From positions 41,254,291-41,318,290 of the forward strand of contig NC_081412.1 of NCBI RefSeq assembly GCF_030272615.1: DNA of 64,000 nt, written 5' to 3'. The notes below the pieces were generated by a model. That model was not told the DNA's origin. It was given only the letters and a program-made list of their open reading frames with translations, and made no database searches. Below, one piece after another: positions 1-12,429 of this stretch. This stretch comes from Cryptomeria japonica. Its lineage: Eukaryota > Streptophyta > Pinopsida > Cupressales > Cupressaceae. The position numbers were made by a program, and so were the translations under genes. Every line of letters begins with the position of its first letter. The stretch's first letter is position 1.

Positions 1-482
1 TGTTAGAGATAGAGAGAGAAGGGGATAGGAAGAGAGTGAGAGATATAGGGGAAGAAAGAGAAGGGAGAGAGGGTGAGAATATGATTGAGAGAGAGAGTGA
101 AGGGGATAGGAAGAGAGAGAGAGAGAGAGAATAGGATAAGGAGAGGGGGTGAGAAAGGCAGTTAGAGAGAGAGTAGGGGGACAGGGGGTAAGATAGAGAA
201 TAGGGAATAAGATGAGAGGGAGAGAATATGATAAGGAGAGGGGGAGGGAGAGAGAGGGGGAGAGAGAGGAGATTGGGAGAGAGGGAGAGGGAGAGGAAGA
301 GAGAGAGAGAGGGTGGAGATGGGGAGAATAGGATAAAGAGAGGGAGAGGGAGAGAGAGAATAAGAGAGAGTGAGAGAGAGAATGTGATAAGATAACGAGA
401 GGGGGAGGGAGAGGGGGGAGAGGGAGAGGTAGGGGAGAGAAAGAGAGAGAAGGGGGAGAGGTTGATAATAGGATAGGATAAC

Positions 483-581
<99 letters not shown>

Positions 582-770
582 GAGAAGGAGGAGAGGGTGA
601 GAGACATGAGGTAGAGAGAGAACGAGAAGAAGAAGAGGGTGAGAGACTTAGTAGAGAGAGAAGTGTGAGGGGGCGAGAGATGAGATAGAAATCAAGAAGG
701 ATGATTAGGGCTCAGAATAGACAGAGATGGTGATGGGGAAGGAAGATGAGAGAGAGGAAAAGAAGAGAGA
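1..770. repeat. GA-rich simple-sequence block
   Basis: Almost purely purine on the plus strand, built from AG, AGGG and GAGA variants, with an uninterrupted AG dinucleotide run at about 500-577. Interspersed GATAAGG- and GATAGG-type blocks suggest expansion of longer imperfect units as well as simple AG slippage. No coding potential is visible. Confidence 0.95.
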
Positions 771-900
771 CATGCATGTATACAAACATATATACATATA
801 TCTATATAAAAATATGTATATATTACTATAGATATGCATATATACATACATAAACACATATTATATATGTATGTCTATACATATGTGTAGTATATGCTAA
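770..900. repeat. TA/CA-rich alternating purine-pyrimidine tract
   Basis: Short ATATAC and ATGTAT words alternate across the tract, directly after the GA block. It is low-complexity DNA with no gene. Confidence 0.7.
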
Positions 901-928
901 GTTTACAAGCATACATTTTGATGTCTTC

Positions 929-1190
929 ATAACCCGTAGGGGTTTTGTGAAACTCAAAATGATGTTTTTCATAACCCGTACTGGTTTTGTGAAAATCAAA
1001 ATAATGGTTTTTCATAACTCGTACAGGTTTTGTGAAACTCAAAATGATGTTTTTCATAACCCGTACGAGTTTTGGGAAATTCAAAATGATGGTTTTAGTT
1101 CTACATAACCTATACGGGTTATGTAGAACTATGAATGGTACTTTTTGTTTTTCAAAACCCGAGCAGGTTATCTTGCACATCAGAACCTGT
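929..1190. repeat. 42-bp tandem repeat with palindromic core
   Basis: Units begin with ATAACCCGTA at about 929, 971, 1014 and 1056, with a diverged fifth unit near 1106. Each carries a core resembling ACCCGTACGGGT, a self-complementary word, followed by GTTTTGTGAAACTCAAAATG. Open frames on both strands here are by-products of a repeat length divisible by three. Confidence 0.85.
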
Positions 1191-1297
1191 GTGGTTTTTG
1201 GCTTGGTAAGAGGGTTGGAAAATGATCCTAAGACTTGCAAGCCCATTTTCCCTCCATTTTTGTCCCTTTACACGTTTTTTCATCTTCCAACATGATT

Positions 1298-1346
1298 TCT
1301 CAAGTGGGTATCTCTAAAATTATCAAGTGGGTATCTCTAAAATTAC
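1298..1346. repeat. 24-bp direct duplication
   Basis: The words CAAGTGGGTATCTCTAAAAT appear twice back to back. The stretch from 1347 to about 2200 is AT-rich with homopolymer runs, and I see no gene in it. Confidence 0.85.
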
Positions 1347-2199
1347 CACCATAATCTCACACATCTTCTCATCTTTCTAGCCATATAAATTTTTCTATTT
1401 TTAGACAACATTAGCATAGTAAACTTTAATTTTGTTTACCAGTGCCTTGACAGTCCTCACAGACATACACCTACCATTTTTTTAATAACTTTTGATATAC
1501 TTGACCAAATTCAAAATAAATTACATATTATTTTTCTACACTAGATTCTATACTATTTTTTTTTTTTTAAGTTTTCATTTTCGATTATTTTGATGCAAGT
1601 TATGCCCAGCGCACGAACAGGTACCAAATTTTTATGATGCGGTCACTTCAAAATATCATAAAAAAAAAATACTCAACGAAAAATTACAACAAAATACACA
1701 ACTTCTATATCTCAATCTTACCTATCATCCTACCAAAGGGTTTTTCAAAATACTAAATATAATTATATATTTTGTTCAGCGCACGAAAATAGCTATGCTA
1801 TGTTTTTCAGAAAAAATCAGGAATAGTTTTTCGTGCAAGATAGGTTTGACCCTCTTAATCTTATCCAATTTTTAAAAAAATTAGTAGCTTAGAAACTAGA
1901 TTCAGAGTAATAGAATTCTTATTATTTTCTCAACTCCTAGTTTTGAGTGGGTGACCTTCGAATATCTCTTTGAAGTTCAGGTTTACCTGTTTTCAGAAAA
2001 AAGAAAAAAAAATGGCCACTTATACCCCCTTTTTGTTCACCATCTTGGTGCACTTACCCATACTCTAACCACAATAATTGATGAAACATATGTGCCATAA
2101 TGCAGACCAAAATCTGAATGAACTCTAATAGACTATTCACAAGAATAGTCACACTTAACCAACACCAACTACAAGCCACCAAAATAATCTCCAAATCTC

Positions 2200-2393
2200 T
2201 AGAAGAGCTATATTGCAACTTGATATACCATTTAAAGTGACTACAATCAATCTCTAGCCATCTGCATGACCATTGAACTAATTCATTATTACTACACTAC
2301 TCCAAATCACAACCAAATCAAAGATATCAATAAGTTACATGTCTAGAACAATAAGTTTGACATCATTGACAACACGAACTCATATTTGCAACA
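2200..2393 (-). mobile_element. Start of 3' LTR of element E (fragment)
   Basis: Read on the minus strand, a TGTTGCAAATATGAG start lies directly after a polypurine tract (plus-strand pyrimidines at 2394-2405). It is followed by a TTGTCAATGATG word, like TTGTCATTGATGG near the start of the element B LTR. This places the 3' LTR of E leftward from 2393. The outer end is not recognisable, so only the inner edge is reasonably supported. Confidence 0.4.
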
Positions 2394-4960
2394 ATATCCC
2401 CCTTTGTCATTGACAGTAATACTTGTGCCAACTACAAACTCACTCCATAATGAATTCCCTACCCCTTTGTATCAAGTAAAAATGGTGTCTCCTCAACATA
2501 AACTCAATATTATTCCCCCTATCTACAACTCCTCAAAAAATAGAATGCAATTGACATGTAAAACTGTACTCCAATCATCATCTACATATTGACATATATA
2601 CAAGAGTAGAGATTTCTTACCTATGAACCTTGCATAGCTGGAAGCATGATACCTTTATGAATAATCTTAAGTTGTGTCCAAGTAGTCTTCGATTCTTCTC
2701 ATGCAAAGGCCACAAACATACATTAACACTTAATATTCAACAAAATATTTTTTACCTCTTTGCAACTAATCTAAAACATTATTGACCTTTCTAATTTCTA
2801 AGAGTATTCAAACAGCTTCACCATACTACTGAGTTTCAAACCAACCACATCTCTCAAAAAAACCAAACGACTTCTCAATCTCCTCCCTCTATTATTTAGT
2901 ATATTCAACTTTAAATATGTATTCTCCAATTGAGCTCCTCCATTGCTATCCATGTCCTTATTTAAATCTACTAACCCTAAAAGCTATACAATTTCTATTT
3001 GACCTTTAATCTACTTAGTGGATACTGGCCGATGATGACAAAACTGGTAAATGACCACAACATCATCCACAATCTTTTCAAACACACTTATATTGTCTTT
3101 CACCCAAGTGTGTGCATGTGCACACCTATCTACTAACTCCTTTACTCTCTTCTCCTCTACTCTCGTCTCTACATCCTTAAAAATGGTTGCTTCTAAGTTA
3201 GAAGAATGATCTTTTAAACCCTTAAGAAGCACTTGCATCTACTCTAGATCACGCAAAGATTCATCTAGCACAACCTCCATAAGTTTCTCATTGATAAATT
3301 TCATTGTATCATTGATTAGTTCTATGCACTCCACCTGTGACATGATGAACTTATTCCACACTATATTATGGAGAACGTCACTTAGATATAGCATGTGAAG
3401 GGGTGAAAACCAACTAAGTTCAATCTAACCTTGGGACATAGGTACCTGAGATACCTCAGCAATAACCACCAGTGCAAAATTCATCTATAATTACATAATA
3501 GTTCTGATATAAAATATCCAAGGGATTCGAAAGATTCTCCACCGGACATAATCCTTTCGTCCTTTGTTCCCTTATCCTTCTCCTTCTCATTCTCTTCTGT
3601 CTTTTCCTTCTCTTGTACAAAATTTTCTATATTATCATTCATATCCATCTGGTCTCTCAAGATAGTTCTTTGATCTACATCTTCACTTCGCTGCTCCTAT
3701 ATTTTATTTTCTAGATTAGCTTCACTACTTCTTGCACCATGTGAACTCCCTTCTAGACCAGTTCCAGTGTTTGTCTTCCCCAGAGGAGATGAACAATTCT
3801 TCTTCAATTCTTCTATAGCCTGAATTGCTACATCCTCAGTCTTTTGGACATCCTCTAATAGTCATTTGGATCTACTCTCATTATTGAATTTACCCTTTCT
3901 TTTGTTCTAAATTTTGTATTAAGGGCTTACAGAATCTTGGTTCTATCATCCTTAAATAAAGGGCTACACACCATGTCTAATGCATGTATCCTAATATTGA
4001 ATTCCTTCACCACCTTTCTTCTTTTTGTCATATCTTCTAACAACTCCTTAGGCAAATTCTAGCAATATCACTAATACTCTTATGAAAACTGATAAAATAT
4101 TTGATTATAGCCTTTTCCATCTTCTCTCTATTAGCAAGAGAATCCTCATTATATAACCCTGCAATATCATCTAAAGAATTATTTACACAAACAATATTTA
4201 TCAAACTATCCAAGTCAAGCGGTTGATAATCAACATCAACCAAAGGGGTACATGCCTTCTTCTTTTCCTTTGGCTTCACAAGTTCTTTATTCTTCACTTC
4301 TTTCCTCTTATTGGCTAGGGTCTATGCCAAAGAGACCAAAATTATCTTCCTTTGACTAAGAGGCACAGTTTTTCTTCACTCTCATCATGTTCAATTTTTA
4401 TTTTTGTCATTGCAAACCTCTTCATGATTACAAACTTTCCTTTCTCAACTTCTTCATACATGTTTCTTTCAACTTCCTCAACGACAAGATCTAGACCCAT
4501 CTTTCCTCTATTACCTTTTGTTTAATCCTTTGTCCTTCCTTTGCACTCAAGTCATAGATCTAACTAGGGTTCTAGAGAAACCAATATTTATAAGAGGATA
4601 GGTAGAATTGGACCTAGTCCTCCTTGGTGCTTTCTTCTCAAATGCCTCTTCAATCGTAGGTAGATTTATCTTTTGATGAAGCTTCTCCATTCTCGGCATG
4701 TCCTTTGTAAAATTTCTCCTTGATTATTTTGTTTAGGATCTTTGTAGTAGTTCCAAACCTCTATTCATTTGGATCAACCTCCAACATCAATACAGTACCG
4801 ATATTCTTTTCAACCTCTTTCAAAGATACCTCACAAGGTGACTCAAGCAACCATGTTGTTGTTCTCCATTTTGAAAACTTATGTTTCTTCTCTTTGAAAG
4901 TGAAAATTACTGCCTATGTGTTGCAATGGAAGAGAACAACAAAAGTTTGAAATAAAGACA
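2394..4960 (-). pseudogene. Element E: C-terminal half of the pol-less ORF2, decayed
   Basis: Minus-strand fragments resemble ORF2 of element B. The 86-residue fragment at 4037-4297 has the sequence pattern DSLINI...LDDIAGLYN...KAIIKYFISFHKSISDI, aligning with DKLLNEI...LKNISKLYN...VILHLDIYNKFLMEI of B near 38,770-38,930. A PRRTR motif at about 4,610 corresponds to PRRTRQ of B at about 38,680. The fragment at 3011-3238 is charged and coiled-coil-like. PPT-like CCCCCTTT words at 2398 and 2515 match the 3' non-coding region of B in reverse complement. Many stops and frameshifts make this an old, dead copy. The function of the protein is unknown. Confidence 0.6.
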
Positions 4961-6139
4961 ACAATATGAGGTTCTAGAATTAGGAAACCTCCTACACTTT
5001 AAGCTTATAAAAGAGTGGGCAGGTAAACCCTCTTAAAGACTATTTTCTCACAAAAATAGTAAATGGTTTGCAGAAAACCAACGTAAATTCTTGCAAACTT
5101 TCCTTACTAACCAATGCAGCTAACCTAAATGAAAAATTGATTTGACTTTTTTTTTAAAGGATCACAAATACAACAAAAACCAACAGATAAACCAGTGCCT
5201 TATCTAGGCAACAAAGTCATCTACAATAGACTGCAACCTGACAAGAGAAACTAGTACACAAATCACAAGTTCCTGATCTATCAACTCTAAATATGCCTAA
5301 CATACATAGAGTCCTAATCTGCACCAGATTTCATCATCAAATCCACACCGGAAATATTCATATCAATGACTTTGTTCAAAGTATATTTATATTTTTCTCC
5401 TTAAGAAAAAGACTCAAAACGACTTCATTAGATGTCTAGCAAATCATTCAATTAGAAATCTTTGATTACTTAAATGGAATGAACACCAATACAATGACAT
5501 AGAGACAATACAAATCTGAATTTAAATTCTCTGGACTATATAAATTTCATTCCTCTGTCAAAAGGTTACAAGTACTTCATATTTGATTCAGAAATTGCTA
5601 AGACAAAGACCTATATTAATTTTGCCAGAGTTTAGCTAAAAAAATTTGTGTCCCTTTTCTAGGTAGCCTTGGTATCCTTTTATAGAAATCGGGATGCAAC
5701 AAGCTTCGAATTACCTAGAAGAAAAATCTTACCCTAACAGTCATTTATTGCAAAAGTTATATTTCTGTGTCATTGCAGTTGAGGGAGAAATCTAACATTC
5801 TTTCTGGGATGCGTGCTTCATTAATTCACTGGGCATTCATTTGGAAAATGGCCGAAAGGGTAGGCCCCTATGACCCAAAATTGGTTACAACAACTGGCAG
5901 CTTCATAATGTCGGTGCATTATCTCGAGCCAGAGCATTGATGGTTCTACCTAAGAAACACATAGCTGCACACTATTATGTCCTCTGCAAATCTCCCTGTA
6001 GATCTCCCTGGATACCTCTCACCAACCCTTTTTCACCTTGAAGCAATGTGAGATGTAACTTGCACACCTCTACCGCTATTTCTTTTGAATATTTAAAATT
6101 TTGTGGCGCCAATGGATCAAGAGGTCTTCTTTCTAAGCA

Positions 6140-7880
6140 CCTTTCCTTTAGTCACCATGTCACGGCCTTTAAAAATCAGACGTGTTTCCATTGCGGTAAG
6201 GCAACAACCATAGATCTTCTTTGAACTTGCTTATTCTTTACTTCCTTCGAACTTTTCTTCCTACGGATCCCACCTCTTAGTCACCAAGTCATGCCTCTTA
6301 GTCATCGAGCATCTTTTCATTGCGACATGGCGACCATCATCAGATCATCCATCCAACTGTCAAATCCCTCTTGACATGCCCACCGGTTAATTCACCTAGG
6401 CTACTCTCTCCTCTGGTGGGCCGGCCATGTGTCACTTCCTGGTTTGCTCTAAGCCCACCTAGACCACCACCGCAACTACCACATCATCACTCGCCATGTC
6501 GCAGGGGCTAACCATCGGGCACCTTCGCATAGCGGTATAGTGACAACTGTTAGATTGGCACAAACCCACTCGTTCTTTACCTCTTCATCCATCCATGCTA
6601 CGTGTCTTTCTGTGACTAGCCACTAGATCCACCTAAGCATAGCCTCATTCGCTACCTCAACACCACCGGACCCACCACCTATTCTAGTTTGTTAGGCCTC
6701 AGTGTTTCAGCCAAAACCTCCCCTTCGGCAAGCCACTTTCATGTTTTATCGAAACCTAGTTTCATCAACACCTTTCATGTCGATGAAACGGATGCCTTTG
6801 GTGAGTCCATTTACAGGTCCATTGAAGCCAAGATCTGCTCGATGTTCATTTTGATGACACGCCACCTGTCCTCCTCGTGTTACCACTGGACCTTCCACCT
6901 CATCAATTGCGTGTCACCATGTGGCACCTCATGATTTTCTCAGAGTCCACCTCGGTGCCACCTATCGCGAGGGTATTCATTCCGAGCACTTCACAACCGT
7001 GGTACAACGACAGTCATGGGTATCCCTGGAATTTCACCCCGTCGTTGATCTGCCTCGGATATGTCGTTGGATTTCAGTGATCTACTCGATCATTAGCCTC
7101 TCCTGAGCAGCTCTCTCTTGTGCCACGGCGTCACCACGTGGCACTCCTTGACTGGCTCCAGGGTCCTTATCCTGACACCTTAGCACGACCTCCACTAACC
7201 GCTAGAATGAACCTCTTCATAATCGTCTACCTTAACTGGTTGCACTAACTATCGGCCATAGTTCACCACTAGTGGTTTGTCGCCAAGTCGCGGCCTTTAA
7301 TATTCAAGCCCCTTCGTGTTGCGATATAGCAATGGTCGTCAGATCTTTCGTACCATCGTTTGATCTTCTTGGACTTGTAGGCTGGTTAATCTCCCCTTTT
7401 GTTGTAAAATTAGGCCGCTCTGAGATGAGCGCGCACATGGGGGGCCCACCAACGCTAAGCTGCCACTTTGTCAAAAGACTTTAAGCTTTGACACTTGAAA
7501 TGCTTGGGGCTTTGGATTTAAATACAAAAATGATCCTCCCTGCGACCAATGTGGGATAAAAGGTCTGCCTGGGCCTTTCCATCGGGTCATCGGTGTAGCA
7601 TGAAAAGCCTCTGCCGACACCTGATGGCACTGTCAACTGAAATTGCCTCCTTGGACTATGTAGAGAGGGTGGTTCTAGTGTGGGCCTAGACTATACACCT
7701 GCCATTCCATTGTTTATAAAACTTTGATTCCTCCCCAAATGCCCGTGGATCTTTATTTACTTGAACTGCTTGCATTAACTATTGGCCATGGTTCACCGCT
7801 AGTGGTTTGTCACCAATTCGCAGGTAATAACCATCAAGCACTTTTATGTTGCAGAATAGCGACAGCAACAAGATCTAAAG
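6140..7880 (+). repeat. Degenerate long-period repeats inside the insertion
   Basis: A motif of roughly 75 bp recurs at about 6150-6222, 6297-6350, 6488-6556, 7265-7345 and 7795-7878. Its pattern is a (CATG)TCGCGG-like word, then AACCATC, then CTTTTATGTTGCG-like and ATAGCGACA-like words, then AGATCT or similar. Copies are strongly diverged and irregularly spaced. The short open frames across this stretch have no recognisable domains and probably arise from the higher GC content. Confidence 0.5.
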
Positions 7881-8064
7881 AAACTTGCTCGATCTTTAGG
7901 AAACCCAAAAGAGACATAAGAAAAGACATAGGACTTAGGAAAAATTAAAATTTATGAGAACCCGCCCAGGCCTAGACTGAAAAGGGGACCCCTCTTGACA
8001 ATGTACAGACCCTTCCACTTAAGTGGGAAAAGGCAACAAGCAAAGACCTTTAACAAAAGAAATG

Positions 8065-8225
8065 GGAATTTTGAACCTTGAACCTTGAACCGATTTGCAA
8101 ATGGTTCAAAACTGACATAACGCATTCTCACTTGCTTATTAAAAAACACTACAAAGCCACGACTCACGCAAGAGAAACGGTTGAACCTTGAACCTTGAAC
8201 CAAAAAGGTTCAAGGGTTCAAGTTC
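8065..8225. repeat. GAACCTT heptamer cluster
   Basis: GAACCTTGAACCTTGAACC occurs at about 8073 and again at about 8183, and a relative occurs at 8205-8222. These are short tandem heptamers next to the right edge of the insertion. Confidence 0.7.
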
Positions 8226-8326
8226 AATATGAATTACAATAATGCGCTACAAAGGTTTAAATTTTCTAAATGTTTTCATGAAAAAGAAAAAACCCTAAAC
8301 CCTCAAAATTTTATAGGTCCCAACAC

Positions 8327-9850
8327 ATGCAATTCTTAGTTCAATACAATCTATATAATAGTAGTTTTTTCTCACCAAGAAAAAATATTTCACTCTTGTA
8401 TTTCATAACCAATTCACTAGGGATCCTCCATCTAGCTTGCATCTTGCTTTGAAATGTTTTGAACCAATCCCAATATTTCTTGTTATACTCATCTATATTG
8501 TTAAAGCTCCTAATAAGTTTTTTGATTTGTACTGCAATATGATGCATCTTGTCCCACAAGTTATTCCCTATGCTTGAATCTCATTTATAAACATGAAAGC
8601 CAAACATACAATCAAAGACCCATACCTGAATGGATGCTTTCACTATTAGTCTTCTCAAGGTTATCTATAAATTGTAGTCTCAAGAGTTTGCATAGATCAA
8701 ACTTCTCATCTTGAACCACCATCTAGTATGTAGCATAGATTGTAGTGATAGTAGAAAAACACTCCCAGTTCTAAAAGTAAACCTTATAAACCACTCCCTT
8801 GGTAACATACTTGACACCTAGATTCTATATCTTCCATTATAAAAGATCTCCTATCAGATATTGAACCAATCAAATATGCTACCATCTCATTCTTCATCAT
8901 CTTTATCACCAGGATAGTGTCAAAGGAACACAATCCATTCAAGGCCCCTAATAGAATCCTTAATGATTTTATGAGGTTGGTCAAGATCCATCACATCCAT
9001 ATGAATTTGATTTAGAATAATCTAAATCAATGCATTCTCATGGCTAAAGTTAGGAAAATATTTTTGGGTGTTCAAACCTAGCTCTGGAATGTTCTTGTAC
9101 TAGGGTTTGTATGTCATCAAATCTCCTCTACTTCCTGCTTCAATAAATCATTAAATTTTTCATGGCTTGTCCTCTATCAAGGGCACATGAATATAAGCCC
9201 TAAAATCTTTAGTATACACTATGTCTAATGGGACCCTAAAACAAGCTCCTTCCTTATCACTTACCATGACCACAAATTGATAAGTGTTGAATACCATTCA
9301 TGGCTTCAAAGATAGATCAACAATAATCAATGTAGCCATTTCACACCCCACAAACTGAAATCAATGACTTGGGGTTTGTAGAAAATCCTTGAACCACACT
9401 GTTGCATCAAAAAAAAAAATGTACTGAATAACTATCAAATTCACAAGATCAAAGTGATAAAAAATGAATTCAAAAAGACAATTTATCCATTGCATCCACA
9501 TACTTAGGACTTTTTGTGACATAAATGCATTTTACCGTTACACTTCAAAAAGCTAATGCTCTATTTTACTAGTAATCACAAACATCTTTGTGGACCATCA
9601 CAAACATTTGGAATGCTCTGAAAATACCCTCAAAACATCTTTCATGTTAAAAATAATTCAGCATCCAAATCACAAGGAGGTTCATAAAGTCTTGAATTAG
9701 TTCTCCTCCTCAGATGATGGACATTATCTAGTTCCTAGAGAAAGTATCTGCACCATTAGTAGTTATAGATACATCCACTTCCTTTCCTTCCACATTCTCA
9801 TCAAACTTATTCACCCAAGTCTTCTACATCGTCTCCTTTATGTCATTAAT
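8327..9850 (-). pseudogene. Element E: N-terminal half of ORF2, decayed
   Basis: The minus-strand fragment at 8341-8559 reads FKTFQSKMQARWRIP...KYKSEIFF, aligning with FQALKARMKTRVRLS...RYQKEICFV of B ORF2 near 38,170-38,280. Fragments at 8784-8984 are likely upstream parts of the same protein. The order along the minus strand (CCHC protein first, then this) matches B. No catalytic motif is visible and the function is unknown. Confidence 0.55.
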
Positions 9851-9879
9851 GAAACCCCTTTTTTTTTTAAAGTAGAGGT

Positions 9880-10780
9880 CTTCTTATTCTTTCCTTTGCA
9901 AAACTTAGCAATATGTCATAATTTATTGTAGTTGTAACAAGTCAAACCATGTTGTAGTCCATTTCTATTCCTTTTGACAGTAGACCTACACTCAATAGCC
10001 TTGTGCCCAAATTTGTTGCAAGCATATCAATATCCATTAAATGATTGTGCATTTCTACAATAGTTTGTATATATATTCCACACCATCCTACTTCTACACT
10101 CATTTTCCTTATATCCAAACTTATTGTAAGAGTAGCATTGAACATTAAATCAATGAGATCTGATTTGGCTTATACATTTACTAGCTCTATGTCCAAACTT
10201 ATTACATGAAAAATAGTTACCATTAAAGGATGATGAATACCTAGTTTGAGCAGGACAAGGCTTCTTGAAATTCTTCTTGTTCTAGACCAAAATGAAACCC
10301 TTTTGATCATAATTAATATTCTTTGATTCATCCTTGACCTTTTCCTTTCCTTTATACTCTTTGCTAGTATTCTTAGGGCTTTCATCTTTTTCAAAACCAC
10401 TTATGCATTTGTCTTTAATTTTCTTCTAAGAACTTAGTATCAAATTAAGTATTTCACTGCCACCTTTAAGCTTCAAGCTCTTATCATTTTTTTCTTTTAC
10501 TTCTTTCAAATCTTTTCTCAACATAGCCAATTCTTCTTCAACTTTGGTACATTATTTGGATTTGATATGTAGCTTTTTGTCAATATCATCAATGGTCATT
10601 TTTCCATCTTCAGCTTGCTTTCTCATATAACCAATGCATTATTTTTCTTTCTTGTTCTTTCCTATACTTTCAACCAAATCAACAAGAGCAACTCTTAATT
10701 ATTCTTCAAGATCTACAACTACATCAACATCACATTCATGTTTTTCCATAGTATCCAAATATTTATATTCAAAAATTATG
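9880..10780 (-). pseudogene. Element E: coiled-coil / CCHC-knuckle protein, decayed
   Basis: On the minus strand, conceptual translation in shifting frames shows a K/E-rich helical segment (about 10,780-10,430) followed by four zinc-knuckle relics: FSCNKFGHRASKC, CYSYNKFGYKENEC, YACNKFGHKAIEC and CYNYNKL-HIAKFC. Several cysteines and histidines are replaced by tyrosine, and stops interrupt the frame. The four-knuckle layout and the CRS spacers match the equivalent protein of element B at 36,500-36,800, so this is an older member of the same or a sister family. No PBS or 5' LTR could be recognised to the right, so the element is probably truncated near 10,860. Confidence 0.65.
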
Positions 10781-10859
10781 TTTAAATCTCGAATATATGT
10801 TAGCTATTAAACTATTTCTTCAAGAACCTTCCTCTAATATTTATTTTTGAACACTTACG

Positions 10860-11678
10860 GATGCTAAGAGGCATGATGAATAAACATATATTAAAACTTA
10901 ACCAATTTAACCAATCAATTAAAATTCATTCCATTTACCACATCTACAGAAGTAAAAAACTGAAAAATGCAATAGCAATCACACACAAACACCAAGTTTT
11001 TGCTTCAAAAACTCAATAAGGGAAAAACCACTATGAGAACTATCCCACTGTATGAAAAACATGTTACAATGTTTTAGGCTCAAGGCCAAGGAGCTCACTG
11101 TCCCTGAATGGACTTGCAAGATTGAGGTACACAACCTCAAAGGAAAGACAAAAAAAGACTTGTGGATGCTAAAGATATCTCCATGGGGGAAAGATACATT
11201 ATATTTTAAAGAGAAACATCAATACAATTGAATTGTAGATAATACATCCACTGATATGTTGATAACAATTCGCTATTAAAACACATCTAAAGTTTCCTTC
11301 ATTACTACTCTAATTTACTTGTAAACTATTTCACAACTTCACATACACTTTGCATAATATACACACCACTTCATGCATCTCCAAAATAACAATCAATTAG
11401 GTCAACCTAATTAGATGTAATGTGTAGGATCAAAATAGTTGACCCAAAAATAATCTTCAATGCAATGCAGAAGTCAAAATGAAATGTGTGAGGCATCACA
11501 CCATGTTGACACACCTTTCAAATCATTCCAAAACAAATCCTATAATTTCACACACTATAGCATGGACCAAAACATCATAGGTCACCTCCAAATGATAAAA
11601 TAGTTAAGGTAAACCAACTCAACTTACTCAAATTACAAAGCGGACTACCACAAAATACTTTCAAATGCACAATATTTA
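10860..11678. other. AT-rich spacer, nothing recognised
   Basis: No coding, RNA or repeat signal beyond AT-rich composition is visible. Confidence 0.5.
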
Positions 11679-11885
11679 TGTTGGCAATTGACACTCATTG
11701 GATTCATTTTGTTGTCATTGATGGCAACAAGATCAAATGGAAGTCATATACTGGCATTAGGAGGCATTTACCGACAAACACTGACATTGGAGTATCCAAG
11801 ATTACATAGACACTGGCACCAGCACCAGCACCGACATCAAGTACTTCAAGGAAGCCGACATCAAGGAAGAATTGTTTAGAAAATC
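11679..11885 (+). mobile_element. LTR fragment related to element B family
   Basis: It starts with TGTTGGCAATTGACACTCA and contains TTGTCATTGATGGCAACAAG and a CACTGACATTGG word. These follow the order of the first 130 bp of the B LTR (TGTTGGCAAATGCACACTC, then TTGTCATTGATGG, then GCACTGACATCGG). No internal region follows, so it is a truncated or solo LTR. Confidence 0.5.
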
Positions 11886-12119
11886 ATTAAAGGCATCCTC
11901 TTATTTATGAATACATATTTATTCATCTCTACTTTGTAGGGGCTTTCCAATTTATTCGAAAGATTTTGATTTTCACCTTTAATGCCATCTTTAGGTAAAA
12001 TCATTTTAATGATATCAACATTAGAGTTGCAAGAAAAAAAAGAAATCCTTTGTTATTCCCTTATGTGATTGATGTAAACCGAAATTGAGGTATATCCTTT
12101 CATTATTTATTTCAGTTTT

Positions 12120-12420
12120 TGCAATATTTCATTCAAGGTTAATCCCTGAACCAGGGTTTGACTTAGGCAAACACTTATTTCCAACCTATTTTCCCTTCTT
12201 TTTGTGTGTAGGAAACAATTACGGAGCTACAATATTCATGATAAGATTTATTTACAATGTTGAATCATTCCCCTATTGGAGTGTGAAAAGTTTGGAGGAC
12301 CGGAGTGACCATCAAATCGATCCCGACAAATAAGGAGCTCCTTCTAGGAATAGGTTTGAATCCTCTTACAATCCTCAGATCTAGGTCCATGGATTGATCT
12401 GAAAATTGTAACCCACTATT
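12120..12420 (+). mobile_element. LTR fragment related to the TGTAGCGTC (C/D) family
   Basis: The words GGTTAATCCCTGAACC, GGGTTTGACTTAGGCAAA and TGTGTGTAGG parallel solo LTR C at 55,180-55,265 (GGTTAATTCC, GGGGTTTGACCTAAGGG, TGTGTGTAGG) and the D LTR at 41,130. Ends are not recognisable. The short open frame at 12085-12333 falls within it and is probably not a gene. Confidence 0.45.
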
Positions 12421-12429
12421 TGCACATAA

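Larger units (their letters stand above)
4960..8326. mobile_element. Unidentified insertion splitting element E
   Basis: Homology to B ORF2 stops at about 4,960 and resumes at about 8,341, whereas in B the matching points are only about 200 bp apart. The intervening 3.3 kb is therefore an insertion. Its right edge reads CCCAACA in plus (TGTTGGG in minus), which is LTR-like, but I could not find a matching left end or target duplication. The first 0.9 kb is AT-rich without recognisable genes, and the centre (about 5.8-7.8 kb) is clearly GC-richer. Open frames here match no family I know. Confidence 0.4.

Noticed and set aside
1-770. Possible telomere or centromere satellite
   Set aside because: Only GA microsatellite variants. 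No TTTAGGG arrays or long satellite monomers.
875-1295. Overlapping open frames on both strands near 0.9-1.3 kb
   Set aside because: They arise from the 42-bp repeat, whose length is a multiple of three.
6320-7484. Short plus-strand frames at 6.3-7.5 kb as host exons
   Set aside because: No domain, no consistent frame, no splice-site logic; they coincide with a GC-rich degenerate repeat.
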